From an uncultured Eubacteriales bacterium (GTDB lineage: Bacteria; Bacillota; Clostridia; Oscillospirales; CAG-272), in contig CAKSSY010000060.1 in the NCBI GenBank assembly GCA_934489945.1, positions 1 through 11,329 of the forward strand: DNA of 11,329 nucleotides. The letters run 5' to 3'. The position numbers and the translations under genes were made by a program. Of this stretch, positions 1 to 6,894 are shown in pieces. The notes beneath the pieces were generated by a model. The model had not been told where the DNA came from. It ran no database searches and saw nothing but the letters and a program-made list of their open reading frames with translations. Positions within the stretch are counted from its first letter, which is position 1. Every line of letters starts with the position of its first letter.

Positions 1-227
1 CGGCTCAGCTTATTGTTGCCAACAACGAAAACCTTAAGGCATTTCCTCTCGTCAAAGCTGACGGTCAGCCTGCCGCAGAGGTTGAGGAATACGGTATCGC
101 GGTAAAGAAGGGAAATACCGAACTTCTTGACACTATAAATAAAGTTCTTGATAAACTGATGGCTGAGGGAAAACTTGATCAGTGGGTTGAAGAGTATTCC
201 GCAAAGGCGAAAGAAGTCGGAGCTTGA
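1..227 (+). CDS. Amino acid ABC transporter substrate-binding protein, C-terminal fragment
   Basis: This is the last 75 codons or so of a gene that begins before the window (complete codons from base 3, stop TGA at 225-227). The translation includes EEYGIAVKKGNTELLDTINK followed by a helix ending in LMAEGKLDQWVEEY. This is the typical C-terminal end of family 3 extracellular solute-binding proteins (SBP_bac_3), in which the last helices close the second lobe of the binding cleft. In a Gram-positive cell the protein would be a lipoprotein outside the membrane that delivers a polar amino acid to the permease, but the signal peptide and lipobox are outside the window. The permease and ATPase genes follow directly, so this is the first visible gene of an importer operon. 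Substrate specificity cannot be read from this fragment. Confidence 0.9.
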   Translation, partial: AQLIVANNENLKAFPLVKADGQPAAEVEEYGIAVKKGNTELLDTINKVLDKLMAEGKLDQWVEEYSAKAKEVGA

Positions 228-242
228 TTTTTGAAGATTCGT

Positions 243-281
243 TCAGCGGGAGCCTGTAATCGGTCTCCCGCTGATCATTTT
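243..281 (+). terminator. Intercistronic hairpin between binding-protein and permease genes
   Basis: CAGCGGGAG at 244-252 pairs exactly with CTCCCGCTG at 265-273, and T243-A274 adds a tenth pair; the loop is 12 nt. Only a short T stretch (278-281) follows, so termination would be partial at best. Such hairpins between a binding-protein gene and its permease gene commonly protect the upstream mRNA or attenuate the downstream genes, giving an excess of binding protein. That role is inferred. Confidence 0.6.
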
Positions 282-298
282 AGAGAAAGGGAATTTTC

Positions 299-988
299 AT
301 GTTTGATAAAATCGTATCCGGCTTTGTCAAGACTTTTATTGTCGAAGACCGGTATCAGTTGTTTCTGAAAGGCTTTTTATATACCATTCTGATTGCCCTT
401 GTTGCCACGGCGATCGGTGTGGTTATCGGTGCGATTGTGGCAATTATCCGGGTTTTTCATAAGCAAACCGGAAAACTTCCTGTCTTGAATAAGATCTGCG
501 AGATTTATACTACGGTGATTCGCGGGACACCTGTAGTGGTTCAGCTTTTGATTACATACAATGTCATTTTTGTGTGGTCGGATAAGGCGGTTCTTATCGG
601 TATGATCGGATTCGGAATGAATTCGGGAGCTTATGTTGCCGAGATTATGCGTGGCGGTATAAATGCGGTGGATATCGGACAGACAGAGGCGGGACGTTCA
701 CTTGGTCTATCTTCTGTTTGTACGATGAAAAGTATTGTATTGCCGCAGGCAATCAAGAATGTACTTCCTGCCATCGGTAATGAGTTTATCTCTCTTTTGA
801 AGGAAACTTCCATTATCGGTTACCTTGGCGTAATCGACCTTACCAAAGCGGCGGAGCGTGTTATTTCCCGTACCATGGACGCATATTTCCCCTACATTTC
901 GATTGCGCTCATCTATCTTGCTGTGGTTTACGGACTGAACTTCCTGTTCAAAAAAATGGAAAAGAGGTTGTCAAAGAGTGACAGGTAA
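299..988 (+). CDS. Amino acid ABC transporter permease (HisM/GlnP type)
   Basis: This is a 229-residue inner-membrane subunit of a polar amino acid importer, which forms the translocation path with the ATPase encoded next. The length is normal for the family (about 215-230). Hydrophobic segments lie at about 24-50, 80-106, 172-180 and 198-217. The EAA loop that docks on the ATPase is clear at residues 130-151 (EAGRSLG, then IVLPQAI), preceded by the family-typical segment GAYVAEIMRGGI at 110-121; RGTPVVVQ at 75-82 is another hallmark. ATG 299 has a Shine-Dalgarno AAAGGGA at 286-292, six bases upstream. The gene lies 71 nt after the binding-protein gene and overlaps the ATPase gene by 11 nt, so translation of the two is probably coupled. 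The family assignment is sure; the substrate is unknown. Confidence 0.95.
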   Translation: MFDKIVSGFVKTFIVEDRYQLFLKGFLYTILIALVATAIGVVIGAIVAIIRVFHKQTGKLPVLNKICEIYTTVIRGTPVVVQLLITYNVIFVWSDKAVLIGMIGFGMNSGAYVAEIMRGGINAVDIGQTEAGRSLGLSSVCTMKSIVLPQAIKNVLPAIGNEFISLLKETSIIGYLGVIDLTKAAERVISRTMDAYFPYISIALIYLAVVYGLNFLFKKMEKRLSKSDR

Positions 989-1925
989 CGAAACAATTAT
1001 CGACGTCAAAAATCTGTATAAGACGTTCGACGGAAAAAATATGATCCTGCAGGGAATCAGCTATTCGGTCAAGCGCGGAGAGAAAATTGTGATTATCGGA
1101 CCGTCCGGCGGCGGAAAATCCACATTTCTTCGTTGTCTGAATCTGTTGGAAAAACCCACATACGGAGAGATTTGGGTGGATAATAAATTGCTTACGCCGG
1201 TCGATCCTTATCTGCATTTTGATGTAATCGAGGCGTCTTTGACATACGGAAAGCTGTATGAAAAAGCCCTTGCCGAAAACCCGTCGGCGGATAAAGCGGA
1301 AATCCGGGAGAAGATTATTGACGAAATTAAGAAGAAAGATCTTCTTCGTGAAAAGCATGAGGGGCGCGTTTACAGAGATCTGATGAAGACCATTTATCAG
1401 AATAATCATGTGCAAATTGATCTTGCCCGTCGAAAAATGGGGATGGTGTTTCAGCATTTCAATTTGTTTCCGCACATGACAGTAAAGGAAAATATTACGT
1501 TTGCCCCTGTCAAGTTAAAACTTTTGACTGCGACGGAAGCGGGAAAAAAAGCGGATGAACTTCTCGCCCGCGTCGGACTTTCCGAAAAGGCGAATGCCTA
1601 TCCGAGCCAACTTTCGGGCGGACAGAAGCAGAGGATTGCGATTGTTCGTGCACTTGCCATGAACCCTGACGTGATGCTCTTTGATGAACCGACTTCCGCG
1701 CTGGATCCCGAAATGGTAGGAGAAGTTCTGGATTTGATTAAACAACTTGCCGCAGAAGGAATGACTATGGTTCTTGTCACTCATGAGATGGGGTTTGCCA
1801 GAGAAGTTGCCGATAAGGTATTGTTTATGTGCGACGGCATTATTGAAGAGGAAGCAGAACCTTCTGAGTTCTTTGGAAATCCGCATAGCCAAAGGCTTTG
1901 TCAATTTCTGAAGAGTGTTTTGTAA
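978..1925 (+). CDS. Amino acid ABC transporter ATP-binding protein with central insertion (GlnQ-like)
   Basis: This is the ATPase of the importer, 315 residues against about 240 for GlnQ/HisP proteins. All nucleotide-binding elements are intact: Walker A GPSGGGKST at 41-49, Q-loop glutamine in MVFQ at 156-159, signature LSGGQ at 212-216, Walker B VMLFDEP at 232-238 with Glu237, D-loop SALD at 240-243, and H-loop His269. The C-terminal part closely follows the polar amino acid ATPase pattern (HFNLFPHMT, GMTMVLVTHEMGFA). The extra length lies between Walker A and the Q-loop: the distance from the first Gly of Walker A to the Q-loop Gln is 118 residues here and 50 in E. coli GlnQ, so about 68 residues are inserted at roughly 71-147. 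The inserted part is charged and looks helical. The start is GTG 978, with AGAGG at 963-967, overlapping the permease stop. Import activity is inferred; the effect of the insert is unknown. Confidence 0.94.
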   Translation: MTGNETIIDVKNLYKTFDGKNMILQGISYSVKRGEKIVIIGPSGGGKSTFLRCLNLLEKPTYGEIWVDNKLLTPVDPYLHFDVIEASLTYGKLYEKALAENPSADKAEIREKIIDEIKKKDLLREKHEGRVYRDLMKTIYQNNHVQIDLARRKMGMVFQHFNLFPHMTVKENITFAPVKLKLLTATEAGKKADELLARVGLSEKANAYPSQLSGGQKQRIAIVRALAMNPDVMLFDEPTSALDPEMVGEVLDLIKQLAAEGMTMVLVTHEMGFAREVADKVLFMCDGIIEEEAEPSEFFGNPHSQRLCQFLKSVL

Positions 1926-2001
1926 ATTGGCAGACAATGGATAGGATTTGCCGAAAATTCTCAAATTCATAAAATATTAACAAAAAAAATAAAATAAATT
2001 C

Positions 2002-2030
2002 TTGACATAAGACCTGAAGGGTGGTACATT
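2002..2030 (+). promoter_or_regulatory. Vegetative promoter of the heat-shock operon
   Basis: A perfect -35 box TTGACA lies at 2002-2007, followed after 17 nt by a -10 box TACATT at 2025-2030 (four of six consensus bases). A strongly A-rich tract precedes the -35 box (about 1967-2000) and may act as an UP element. Transcription would start near 2037, five bases before the CIRCE operator. An alternative -10, TATATT at 2030-2035, would have a 22-nt spacer and is less likely. Confidence 0.8.
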
Positions 2031-2098
2031 ATATTCGTTGATTGGCACTCGTAGACAACGAGTGCTAAAAACGATTATGACCTTTCAGGTCTGTTTTT
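2010..2098 (+). terminator. Inverted repeat bracketing the hrcA start, possible read-through terminator
   Basis: AGACCTGAA at 2010-2018 is an exact reverse complement of TTCAGGTCT at 2084-2092. GG 2019-2020 can also pair with CC 2081-2082 around one bulged T. The right arm is followed by a T5 run at 2094-2098. The left arm lies between the -35 and -10 boxes, so it is absent from RNA made at the hrcA promoter but present in RNA reading through from the ABC transporter operon. I see no other terminator between 1926 and 2001. The CIRCE hairpin would sit nested inside the loop. Function as a terminator is inferred. Confidence 0.4.
2042..2068 (+). promoter_or_regulatory. CIRCE operator (HrcA binding site)
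   Basis: TTGGCACTC, nine bases, GAGTGCTAA. This matches the CIRCE consensus TTAGCACTC-N9-GAGTGCTAA at 17 of 18 arm positions, the only difference being G for A at 2044. It lies just after the predicted transcription start, so bound HrcA would block transcription, and the inverted repeat is also present in the 5' end of the mRNA. Its presence directly before hrcA shows autoregulation of the operon. Confidence 0.97.
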
Positions 2099-2104
2099 CG
2101 GAAC

Positions 2105-2109
2105 GGAGG
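2105..2109 (+). promoter_or_regulatory. Ribosome binding site that sets the hrcA start
   Basis: GGAGG lies eight bases before GTG 2118. The in-frame GTG at 2109 would use the last G of this site as its first base, so it cannot be the start served by this site. Confidence 0.8.
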
Positions 2110-2117
2110 TGCGGTTC

Positions 2118-3203
2118 GTGGGGGACACGGAACTTAGTGAGAGAAAAAAACAAATACTGAAGGCAATTGTCGAAGCGCACATTTCCGGCGGAGAACCGGT
2201 CGGGTCCAAGTATATTGTGGAAAATAAGCAACTTGCCTGTTCCTCCGCCACAATTCGTAACGAAATGTCGGAACTGGAAGAAATGGGGTATCTGGAAAAA
2301 CCACATACGTCGTCCGGGCGGGTGCCGAGTGAACTGGGTTATCGTTTTTATGTTGATTCGTTGCTCCAGCATTATGCCATGACGGCAAGTGAGGTTGCTC
2401 AGATTAACCATATCCTGAAAGGGAAAATGAATGAGCTTGACGGAATTCTTGAAAAGGCATCCAAGTTGGCATCTAATCTGACAAACTATACCGGATTTGC
2501 CGTAAGACCGAAGACCACATCATTGACAGTCTCCAAGTTTGAGGCAATTGAGGTTGACGAGAACCATATTCTTCTGGTCATGATTACCACAAACGGTGCG
2601 GTCAAGACACAGAAGGTTCCGATCGAATGCGGATATTCCGCAGAGGTGCTGGAGCTTTTGAACCGTTCGCTGAACGAGCATCTTGTAGGTCTTGGCAGTG
2701 AGGAGATTACATTGCCGATTTTGATTACTCTTGAAAATGAGATGGGTGAGAATGCGGGACTTGTGAGTCCGGTTGTCAAAGCGATTTACGAAACGATGAA
2801 TGAAGCGGGAGACGGAGATCTTCGGATCAGCGGGCTGAATCGGCTGTTGCAATATCCAGAGTTCTCGGATTCCGAAAAATTCGGTCAGCTTTTGACGGCA
2901 ATTGAAAGTAAGGATGATATACTGAATTTGGTTTCATCCGGCAAGTCGGATGATGTAAATGTTCTCATTGGCTCTGAGTGTGAATATAAAGTAATGGATA
3001 ATTCCTCTGTAATCTATAAACCGATCAAAAAGAACGGACATACCGTGGGAGCCATCGGCGTGATCGGACCGCTTCGGATGGATTATGCCAAAGTTTTGGC
3101 AACGATAGAGGAACTTGGGGAAAACATTTCCGATATCATAGGAGATACAAAACAATTACCGGAAGGAGATCAAAATGCAGGAAAACAAGACCGAGACAAA
3201 TGA
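2118..3203 (+). CDS. hrcA: Heat-inducible transcription repressor HrcA
   Basis: HrcA is the DNA-binding repressor of class I heat-shock genes; it binds CIRCE and needs GroEL to stay active in the species studied. The product is 361 residues from GTG 2118 (family usual about 340-350). The N-terminal winged helix spans about 1-80, with the recognition region ATIRNEMSELEEMGYLEKPH at 44-63 and SSGRVPSELGYRFYVD at 65-80, both very typical. A GAF-like ligand/dimer region follows (about 105-220 and 280-335), with the conserved C-terminal motif IGPLRMDYAKV at 316-326. The last 15 residues are a hydrophilic tail. The gene overlaps grpE by 29 nt, and the grpE ribosome binding site lies inside it. As first gene of the operon under CIRCE it represses itself. 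Identity is secure; the upstream GTG 2109 would add three residues and is rejected from the ribosome binding site position. Confidence 0.97.
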   Translation: MGDTELSERKKQILKAIVEAHISGGEPVGSKYIVENKQLACSSATIRNEMSELEEMGYLEKPHTSSGRVPSELGYRFYVDSLLQHYAMTASEVAQINHILKGKMNELDGILEKASKLASNLTNYTGFAVRPKTTSLTVSKFEAIEVDENHILLVMITTNGAVKTQKVPIECGYSAEVLELLNRSLNEHLVGLGSEEITLPILITLENEMGENAGLVSPVVKAIYETMNEAGDGDLRISGLNRLLQYPEFSDSEKFGQLLTAIESKDDILNLVSSGKSDDVNVLIGSECEYKVMDNSSVIYKPIKKNGHTVGAIGVIGPLRMDYAKVLATIEELGENISDIIGDTKQLPEGDQNAGKQDRDK

Positions 3204-3762
3204 TACCCGTGCAACTGCCGCGGAGGAATCCAAAGAAACGGAAAAGGAAACCGTGAAAGATCCCGCCAAGGAAGGCGAAACGGCAAAGGAATCCAAATCG
3301 GACAAGAAAAAAGTCAAAAAACTGGAGGAGGATCTTGATGCGGCAAAGAAAAAGGCTGACGAGATCAATGACAGATATGTGAGAATGCTTGCTGAGTACG
3401 ATAATTTCCGGAAACGCACCGCGAAGGAACGTGATGGGATTTACACCGATGCGTATACCGATGTGCTGACTTCTATTCTTCCTGTTCTGGATAATCTGGA
3501 ACGTGCTGAGGCGTGTAAGGATGCAGAAGGACTGAAGAAGGGAATTGAATTGACGCTTAAGAGTTTTCGCGACACCCTTGAAAAACTTGGCGTTAAGGAA
3601 ATTGAAGCACTCGGAAAGCCGTTTGATCCCAATCTTCATAATGCCGTGATGCACACGGAAGATGAGGAACACGGCGAAAATGAGATCATTGATGTTCTGA
3701 TGAAGGGCTATGAAAAAGACGGTAAGGTCATTCGATATGCTATGGTCAAGGTAGCCAACTAA
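3175..3762 (+). CDS. grpE: Nucleotide exchange factor GrpE
   Basis: GrpE is the homodimeric cytoplasmic factor that releases ADP from DnaK and so resets the chaperone cycle. The product has 195 residues, a normal length. Residues 1-45 are low-complexity, rich in Glu, Lys, Thr and Ala and probably disordered. A long coiled-coil helix runs about 46-85 and contains the hallmark RYVRMLAEYDNFRKRT (67-82). Helices with ILPVLDNLERA (101-111) follow, and the C-terminal beta domain that contacts DnaK includes GKPFDPNLHNAVMH (147-160) and ends in GYEKDGKVIRYAMVKV. ATG 3175 has an excellent ribosome binding site, GGAAGGAG at 3161-3168. The start lies inside the end of hrcA, and dnaK follows after 54 nt, in which I see no hairpin. 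Confidence 0.98.
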   Translation: MQENKTETNDTRATAAEESKETEKETVKDPAKEGETAKESKSDKKKVKKLEEDLDAAKKKADEINDRYVRMLAEYDNFRKRTAKERDGIYTDAYTDVLTSILPVLDNLERAEACKDAEGLKKGIELTLKSFRDTLEKLGVKEIEALGKPFDPNLHNAVMHTEDEEHGENEIIDVLMKGYEKDGKVIRYAMVKVAN

Positions 3763-3816
3763 GGCTTCTGAAATAAATTCAAAACAAATATAGAAAATAA
3801 TTGGAGGAACAGAATT

Positions 3817-5652
3817 ATGGGAAAAATCATTGGTATAGATTTAGGTACAACAAACTCTTGCGTTGCTGTATTTGAAGGTGGCGAGCCTATTGTAATCCCG
3901 AACCCCGAGGGTGCCCGTACAACACCTTCTGTGGTCGCATTTTCCAAGACCGGTGAAAGAATGATCGGTCAGGTTGCCAAACGTCAGGCAATCACAAACC
4001 CCGAAAGAACCGTTATGAGTATCAAGCGTCATATGGGTAGCGACTATAAAGTCAATATTGATGGTAAGACGTATACGCCTCAGGAAATTTCCGCAATGAT
4101 TCTTCAGAAACTGAAGGCAGATGCCGAAGCCTACCTCGGTTCTCCTGTAACCGAAGCGGTTATTACCGTTCCCGCATACTTCTCCGACGCTCAGCGTCAG
4201 GCAACCAAGGATGCCGGTAAGATTGCGGGTCTTGATGTCAAGAGAATCATTAACGAACCGACGGCAGCGGCACTTGCCTACGGTATGGATAAAGAAAAAG
4301 ATCAGAAGATTATGGTGTTTGACCTTGGTGGCGGTACGTTCGATGTGTCTTTGCTTGAGATTTCGGACGGCGTGTTCGAGGTTCTTGCCACAAACGGTGA
4401 TACACACCTCGGCGGTGACGACTTCGACCAGAGACTGATTGACTGGATGGCAGATAAATTCAAGGCTGAAAACGGTATTGATCTTCGTAATGATAAAATG
4501 GTTTTGCAGAGACTTAAGGAAGCTGCCGAAAAGGCAAAGATCGAATTGTCCGGCATGACCAGCACAAACATTAACCTGCCTTTCATTACCGCAACGGCAA
4601 ATGGTCCGCTTCACTTTGATGCTACTCTTACCAGAGCCGAATTTGATCGTATTACGGCGGATCTTGTTGAGAGAGCCATGGTTCCTACCAAGAAGGCACT
4701 TGCCGACGCAGGTCTTACTTTCTCCCAGATTGATAAGGTTCTTCTTGTCGGTGGTTCGACGAGAATTCCCGCTGTTCAGGAAGCGGTCAAGAAACTCATC
4801 GGTAAAGATCCCTTCAAGGGCATCAACCCCGATGAATGCGTGGCAGTCGGTGCTGCTATTCAGGGCGGCGTGCTTGGCGGCGATGTCAAGGATCTGCTTC
4901 TGTTGGATGTCACTCCTCTTTCTTTGGGTATTGAAACGCTCGGCGGTGTCTTTACCAAGATTATTGACCGTAACACTACGATCCCGGTCAAGAAGAGTCA
5001 GGTGTTCTCCACAGCGGCTGACGGACAAAGCTCGGTGGAAATTCATGTCCTTCAGGGTGAACGTGAAATGGCTGCCGGCAATACCACACTCGGTCGTTTC
5101 AATTTGGACGGAATTCCTTCCGCGCCCCGCGGCGTACCTCAGATTGAAGTCACATTCGACATTGATGCCAATGGCATTGTAAATGTCAGTGCTCAGGATA
5201 AGGGAACCGGTAAGGAAACTCACATTACCATTACTTCTTCCACCAATATGTCTAAGGAAGATATTGATAAGGCAGTGAAGGAAGCCGAGAAATATGCCGA
5301 AGAAGATAAGAAGCAAAAGGATGCGGTGGACACCAAAAACCGCGCTGAGAGCATTATTTTCCAGAGCGAAAAGACCCTTGGTGAGATCGGTGACAAGTTG
5401 CCCGATGCAGATAAGACCGATGTCAAAAATGCGATTGAGAAGCTCCGCGAGACCTTGAAAGGCAATGATACCGAAGCTATCAAGGCGGATATTGATGTTT
5501 TGGAAAAGGCGTTCTATGCACTTTCCGAGAAACTCTATAAGCAGTCCGGCGCACAACAAGGCGCAGGTCCCGATATGGGAGGTCAGCAAGGTCAGGCAAG
5601 CGGAGACGGCACTTATTATAACGCCGATTATGAGGACAAAACCAACAAATAA
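3817..5652 (+). CDS. dnaK: Chaperone protein DnaK (Hsp70)
   Basis: DnaK is the ATP-driven cytoplasmic Hsp70 that binds exposed hydrophobic peptides, with DnaJ as client deliverer and GrpE as exchange factor. The product has 611 residues, normal for Gram-positive bacteria. The ATPase domain (about 1-355) shows phosphate loop IDLGTTNS (7-14), NEPTAAALAYG (146-156), DLGGGTFDVS (169-178) and VGGSTRIP (311-318). The interdomain linker DLLLLDVTP is at 359-367, the peptide-binding beta domain at about 368-480, and the helical lid to about 575, then a Gly/Gln-rich tail. The segment SIKRHMGSDYKVNIDGKTYT (68-87) lacks the insert found in Gram-negative DnaKs at this position. GGAGG at 3803-3807 serves ATG 3817. 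Codon use is biased: TTA occurs at Leu9, and the antisense strand stays open across almost the whole gene, as expected when TTA, CTA and TCA codons are avoided. Confidence 0.99.
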   Translation: MGKIIGIDLGTTNSCVAVFEGGEPIVIPNPEGARTTPSVVAFSKTGERMIGQVAKRQAITNPERTVMSIKRHMGSDYKVNIDGKTYTPQEISAMILQKLKADAEAYLGSPVTEAVITVPAYFSDAQRQATKDAGKIAGLDVKRIINEPTAAALAYGMDKEKDQKIMVFDLGGGTFDVSLLEISDGVFEVLATNGDTHLGGDDFDQRLIDWMADKFKAENGIDLRNDKMVLQRLKEAAEKAKIELSGMTSTNINLPFITATANGPLHFDATLTRAEFDRITADLVERAMVPTKKALADAGLTFSQIDKVLLVGGSTRIPAVQEAVKKLIGKDPFKGINPDECVAVGAAIQGGVLGGDVKDLLLLDVTPLSLGIETLGGVFTKIIDRNTTIPVKKSQVFSTAADGQSSVEIHVLQGEREMAAGNTTLGRFNLDGIPSAPRGVPQIEVTFDIDANGIVNVSAQDKGTGKETHITITSSTNMSKEDIDKAVKEAEKYAEEDKKQKDAVDTKNRAESIIFQSEKTLGEIGDKLPDADKTDVKNAIEKLRETLKGNDTEAIKADIDVLEKAFYALSEKLYKQSGAQQGAGPDMGGQQGQASGDGTYYNADYEDKTNK

Positions 5653-5659
5653 ATCTGAT

Positions 5660-5705
5660 AAAACAGCTTGCGGGAAGGGAATTTCCTTTCCCGCCGAGTT
5701 GTTTT
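5660..5705 (+). terminator. Long dnaK-dnaJ intercistronic hairpin (attenuator or mRNA stabiliser)
   Basis: The inner stem pairs GCGGGAAGGG (5670-5679) with CCTTTCCCGC (5685-5694), ten pairs with one G-U, around a 5-nt loop. Beyond a 1x2 internal loop, 5660-5668 pairs with 5697-5705 (nine pairs, one G-U). The outer right arm contains TTGTTTT, so the A-rich left flank can pair with the U-rich right flank, as in many intrinsic terminators. It starts eight bases after the dnaK stop codon. It could terminate part of the transcripts or protect the 3' end of a processed hrcA-grpE-dnaK mRNA; the choice cannot be made from sequence. Confidence 0.65.
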
Positions 5706-5737
5706 CCAAGGCAAGCGGAAAGGAACAGTCGTAGAAA

Positions 5738-6880
5738 ATGGCAGAAAAACGAGATTATTATGAAGTCCTCGGCATAGAAAAAGGTGCCGATGACGCGACA
5801 ATCAAAAAAGCGTACAGAACACTTGCCAAAAAGTATCACCCCGATATGAACCCCGGCGACAAGAACGCCGAGGAACGTTTTAAGGAAGTCAACGAGGCGT
5901 ATGCAGTGCTTTCCGATCCGCAGAAGAAATCGCAGTATGATCAGTTCGGTCATGCGGCGTTTGAGCAGGGCGGAGCCGGCGCGGGCGGATTCGGCGGAAA
6001 CGGCTTTGGTTTCGGAGATTTTGGAGATCTCGGAGATTTGTTCGGGAGCTTTTTCGGCGGTGGATTCGGCGGGAACTCGGGAGCGCGGAGAAATGCGCCA
6101 CAACGGGGCGAGGACATCGGAGCCAATGTCACCATCAGCTTTGAAGAGGCGGCATTCGGCGTGAAAAAGGACATTAGTTATAATCGTGTCCAAAAATGTC
6201 CGGATTGCGGTGGCAGCGGTGCCGAAAAGGGAACGAGCGCGGAGACCTGTACGGCGTGCGGTGGAAGTGGTCAGCGGCGTGTTACACAGAGAATGGGCGG
6301 AATGCAGTTCCAGTCCACTGTGACCTGTGATGCCTGCCGTGGCAAAGGGAAAATCATTAAAAATCCTTGCTCAAATTGCCGCGGAACCGGATACATTCGG
6401 ATCACCAAGAAACTGGAAGTCACAATTCCCGCCGGAATTGATGACGGTGAACGAATTGCTTTGCGCGGTCAGGGCAGTGACGGCAGAAACGGCGGACCCG
6501 CGGGCGATCTGATTATAACCGTCAGAGTCAAGAGGCATAATGTTTTTGAGCGTGACGGCTATAATATTTATTGCGATGTTCCCGTGACAATCTGCGAGGC
6601 GACACTTGGAGCCGAAATTACCGTCCCGACACTGGAAGGAAACGTAAAGTACACAATTCCGGAAGGGACACAGCCAGGCACACAATTTACCATCCGTCAG
6701 AAGGGAATCCCGTATGTCAACAATTCCGGAAAGCGCGGCGATCTTGTGTTTACGGTAAATGTGGAAGTGCCGAAGGGACTGACCGAAAAGCAGAAAGATC
6801 TGTTGCGGACATTCGCAACAAGTTGTGGGGAGAATAATTACGGTAAGAAAAACAGCTTTTTCAAAAAGTTGTTTGGTTGA
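5738..6880 (+). CDS. dnaJ: Chaperone protein DnaJ (Hsp40, type I)
   Basis: DnaJ stimulates the DnaK ATPase and hands over unfolded clients. The product has 380 residues, a normal length. The J-domain (about 4-72) carries the essential HPD at 34-36. The Gly/Phe-rich region is at about 78-116. The zinc-binding domain has all four CxxCxGxG repeats intact, starting at Cys154, Cys171, Cys197 and Cys211, enough for two zinc sites. The client-binding beta domains (about 220-345) and a dimerisation tail ending in Lys/Phe-rich sequence follow. ATG 5738 begins the canonical MAEKRDYYEVLG. The ribosome binding site is modest: AAAGGA at 5719-5724 is 13 nt away, which together with the preceding hairpin suggests lower output than dnaK. 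prmA starts 14 nt after the stop codon. Confidence 0.98.
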   Translation: MAEKRDYYEVLGIEKGADDATIKKAYRTLAKKYHPDMNPGDKNAEERFKEVNEAYAVLSDPQKKSQYDQFGHAAFEQGGAGAGGFGGNGFGFGDFGDLGDLFGSFFGGGFGGNSGARRNAPQRGEDIGANVTISFEEAAFGVKKDISYNRVQKCPDCGGSGAEKGTSAETCTACGGSGQRRVTQRMGGMQFQSTVTCDACRGKGKIIKNPCSNCRGTGYIRITKKLEVTIPAGIDDGERIALRGQGSDGRNGGPAGDLIITVRVKRHNVFERDGYNIYCDVPVTICEATLGAEITVPTLEGNVKYTIPEGTQPGTQFTIRQKGIPYVNNSGKRGDLVFTVNVEVPKGLTEKQKDLLRTFATSCGENNYGKKNSFFKKLFG

Positions 6881-6894
6881 TAAGCGAGGGATGT

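Noticed and set aside
948..1475. Reverse-strand frame of 175 residues over the ABC ATPase
   Set aside because: It lies opposite a well-conserved ATPase, has no ribosome binding site or recognisable domain, and is a shadow of the sense codons.
1887..1897. AGCC/GGCT hairpin near the end of the ATPase gene as the operon terminator
   Set aside because: Only four pairs, inside coding sequence, and no T run follows.
2109..2111. GTG 2109 as the hrcA start
   Set aside because: It overlaps the GGAGG ribosome binding site itself; GTG 2118 is correctly spaced behind that site.
3841..5709. 622-residue reverse-strand reading frame opposite dnaK as a real gene
   Set aside because: It is in register with dnaK codons and is fully explained by avoidance of TTA, CTA and TCA. 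The translation resembles no family I know, and dnaK on the other strand is certain.
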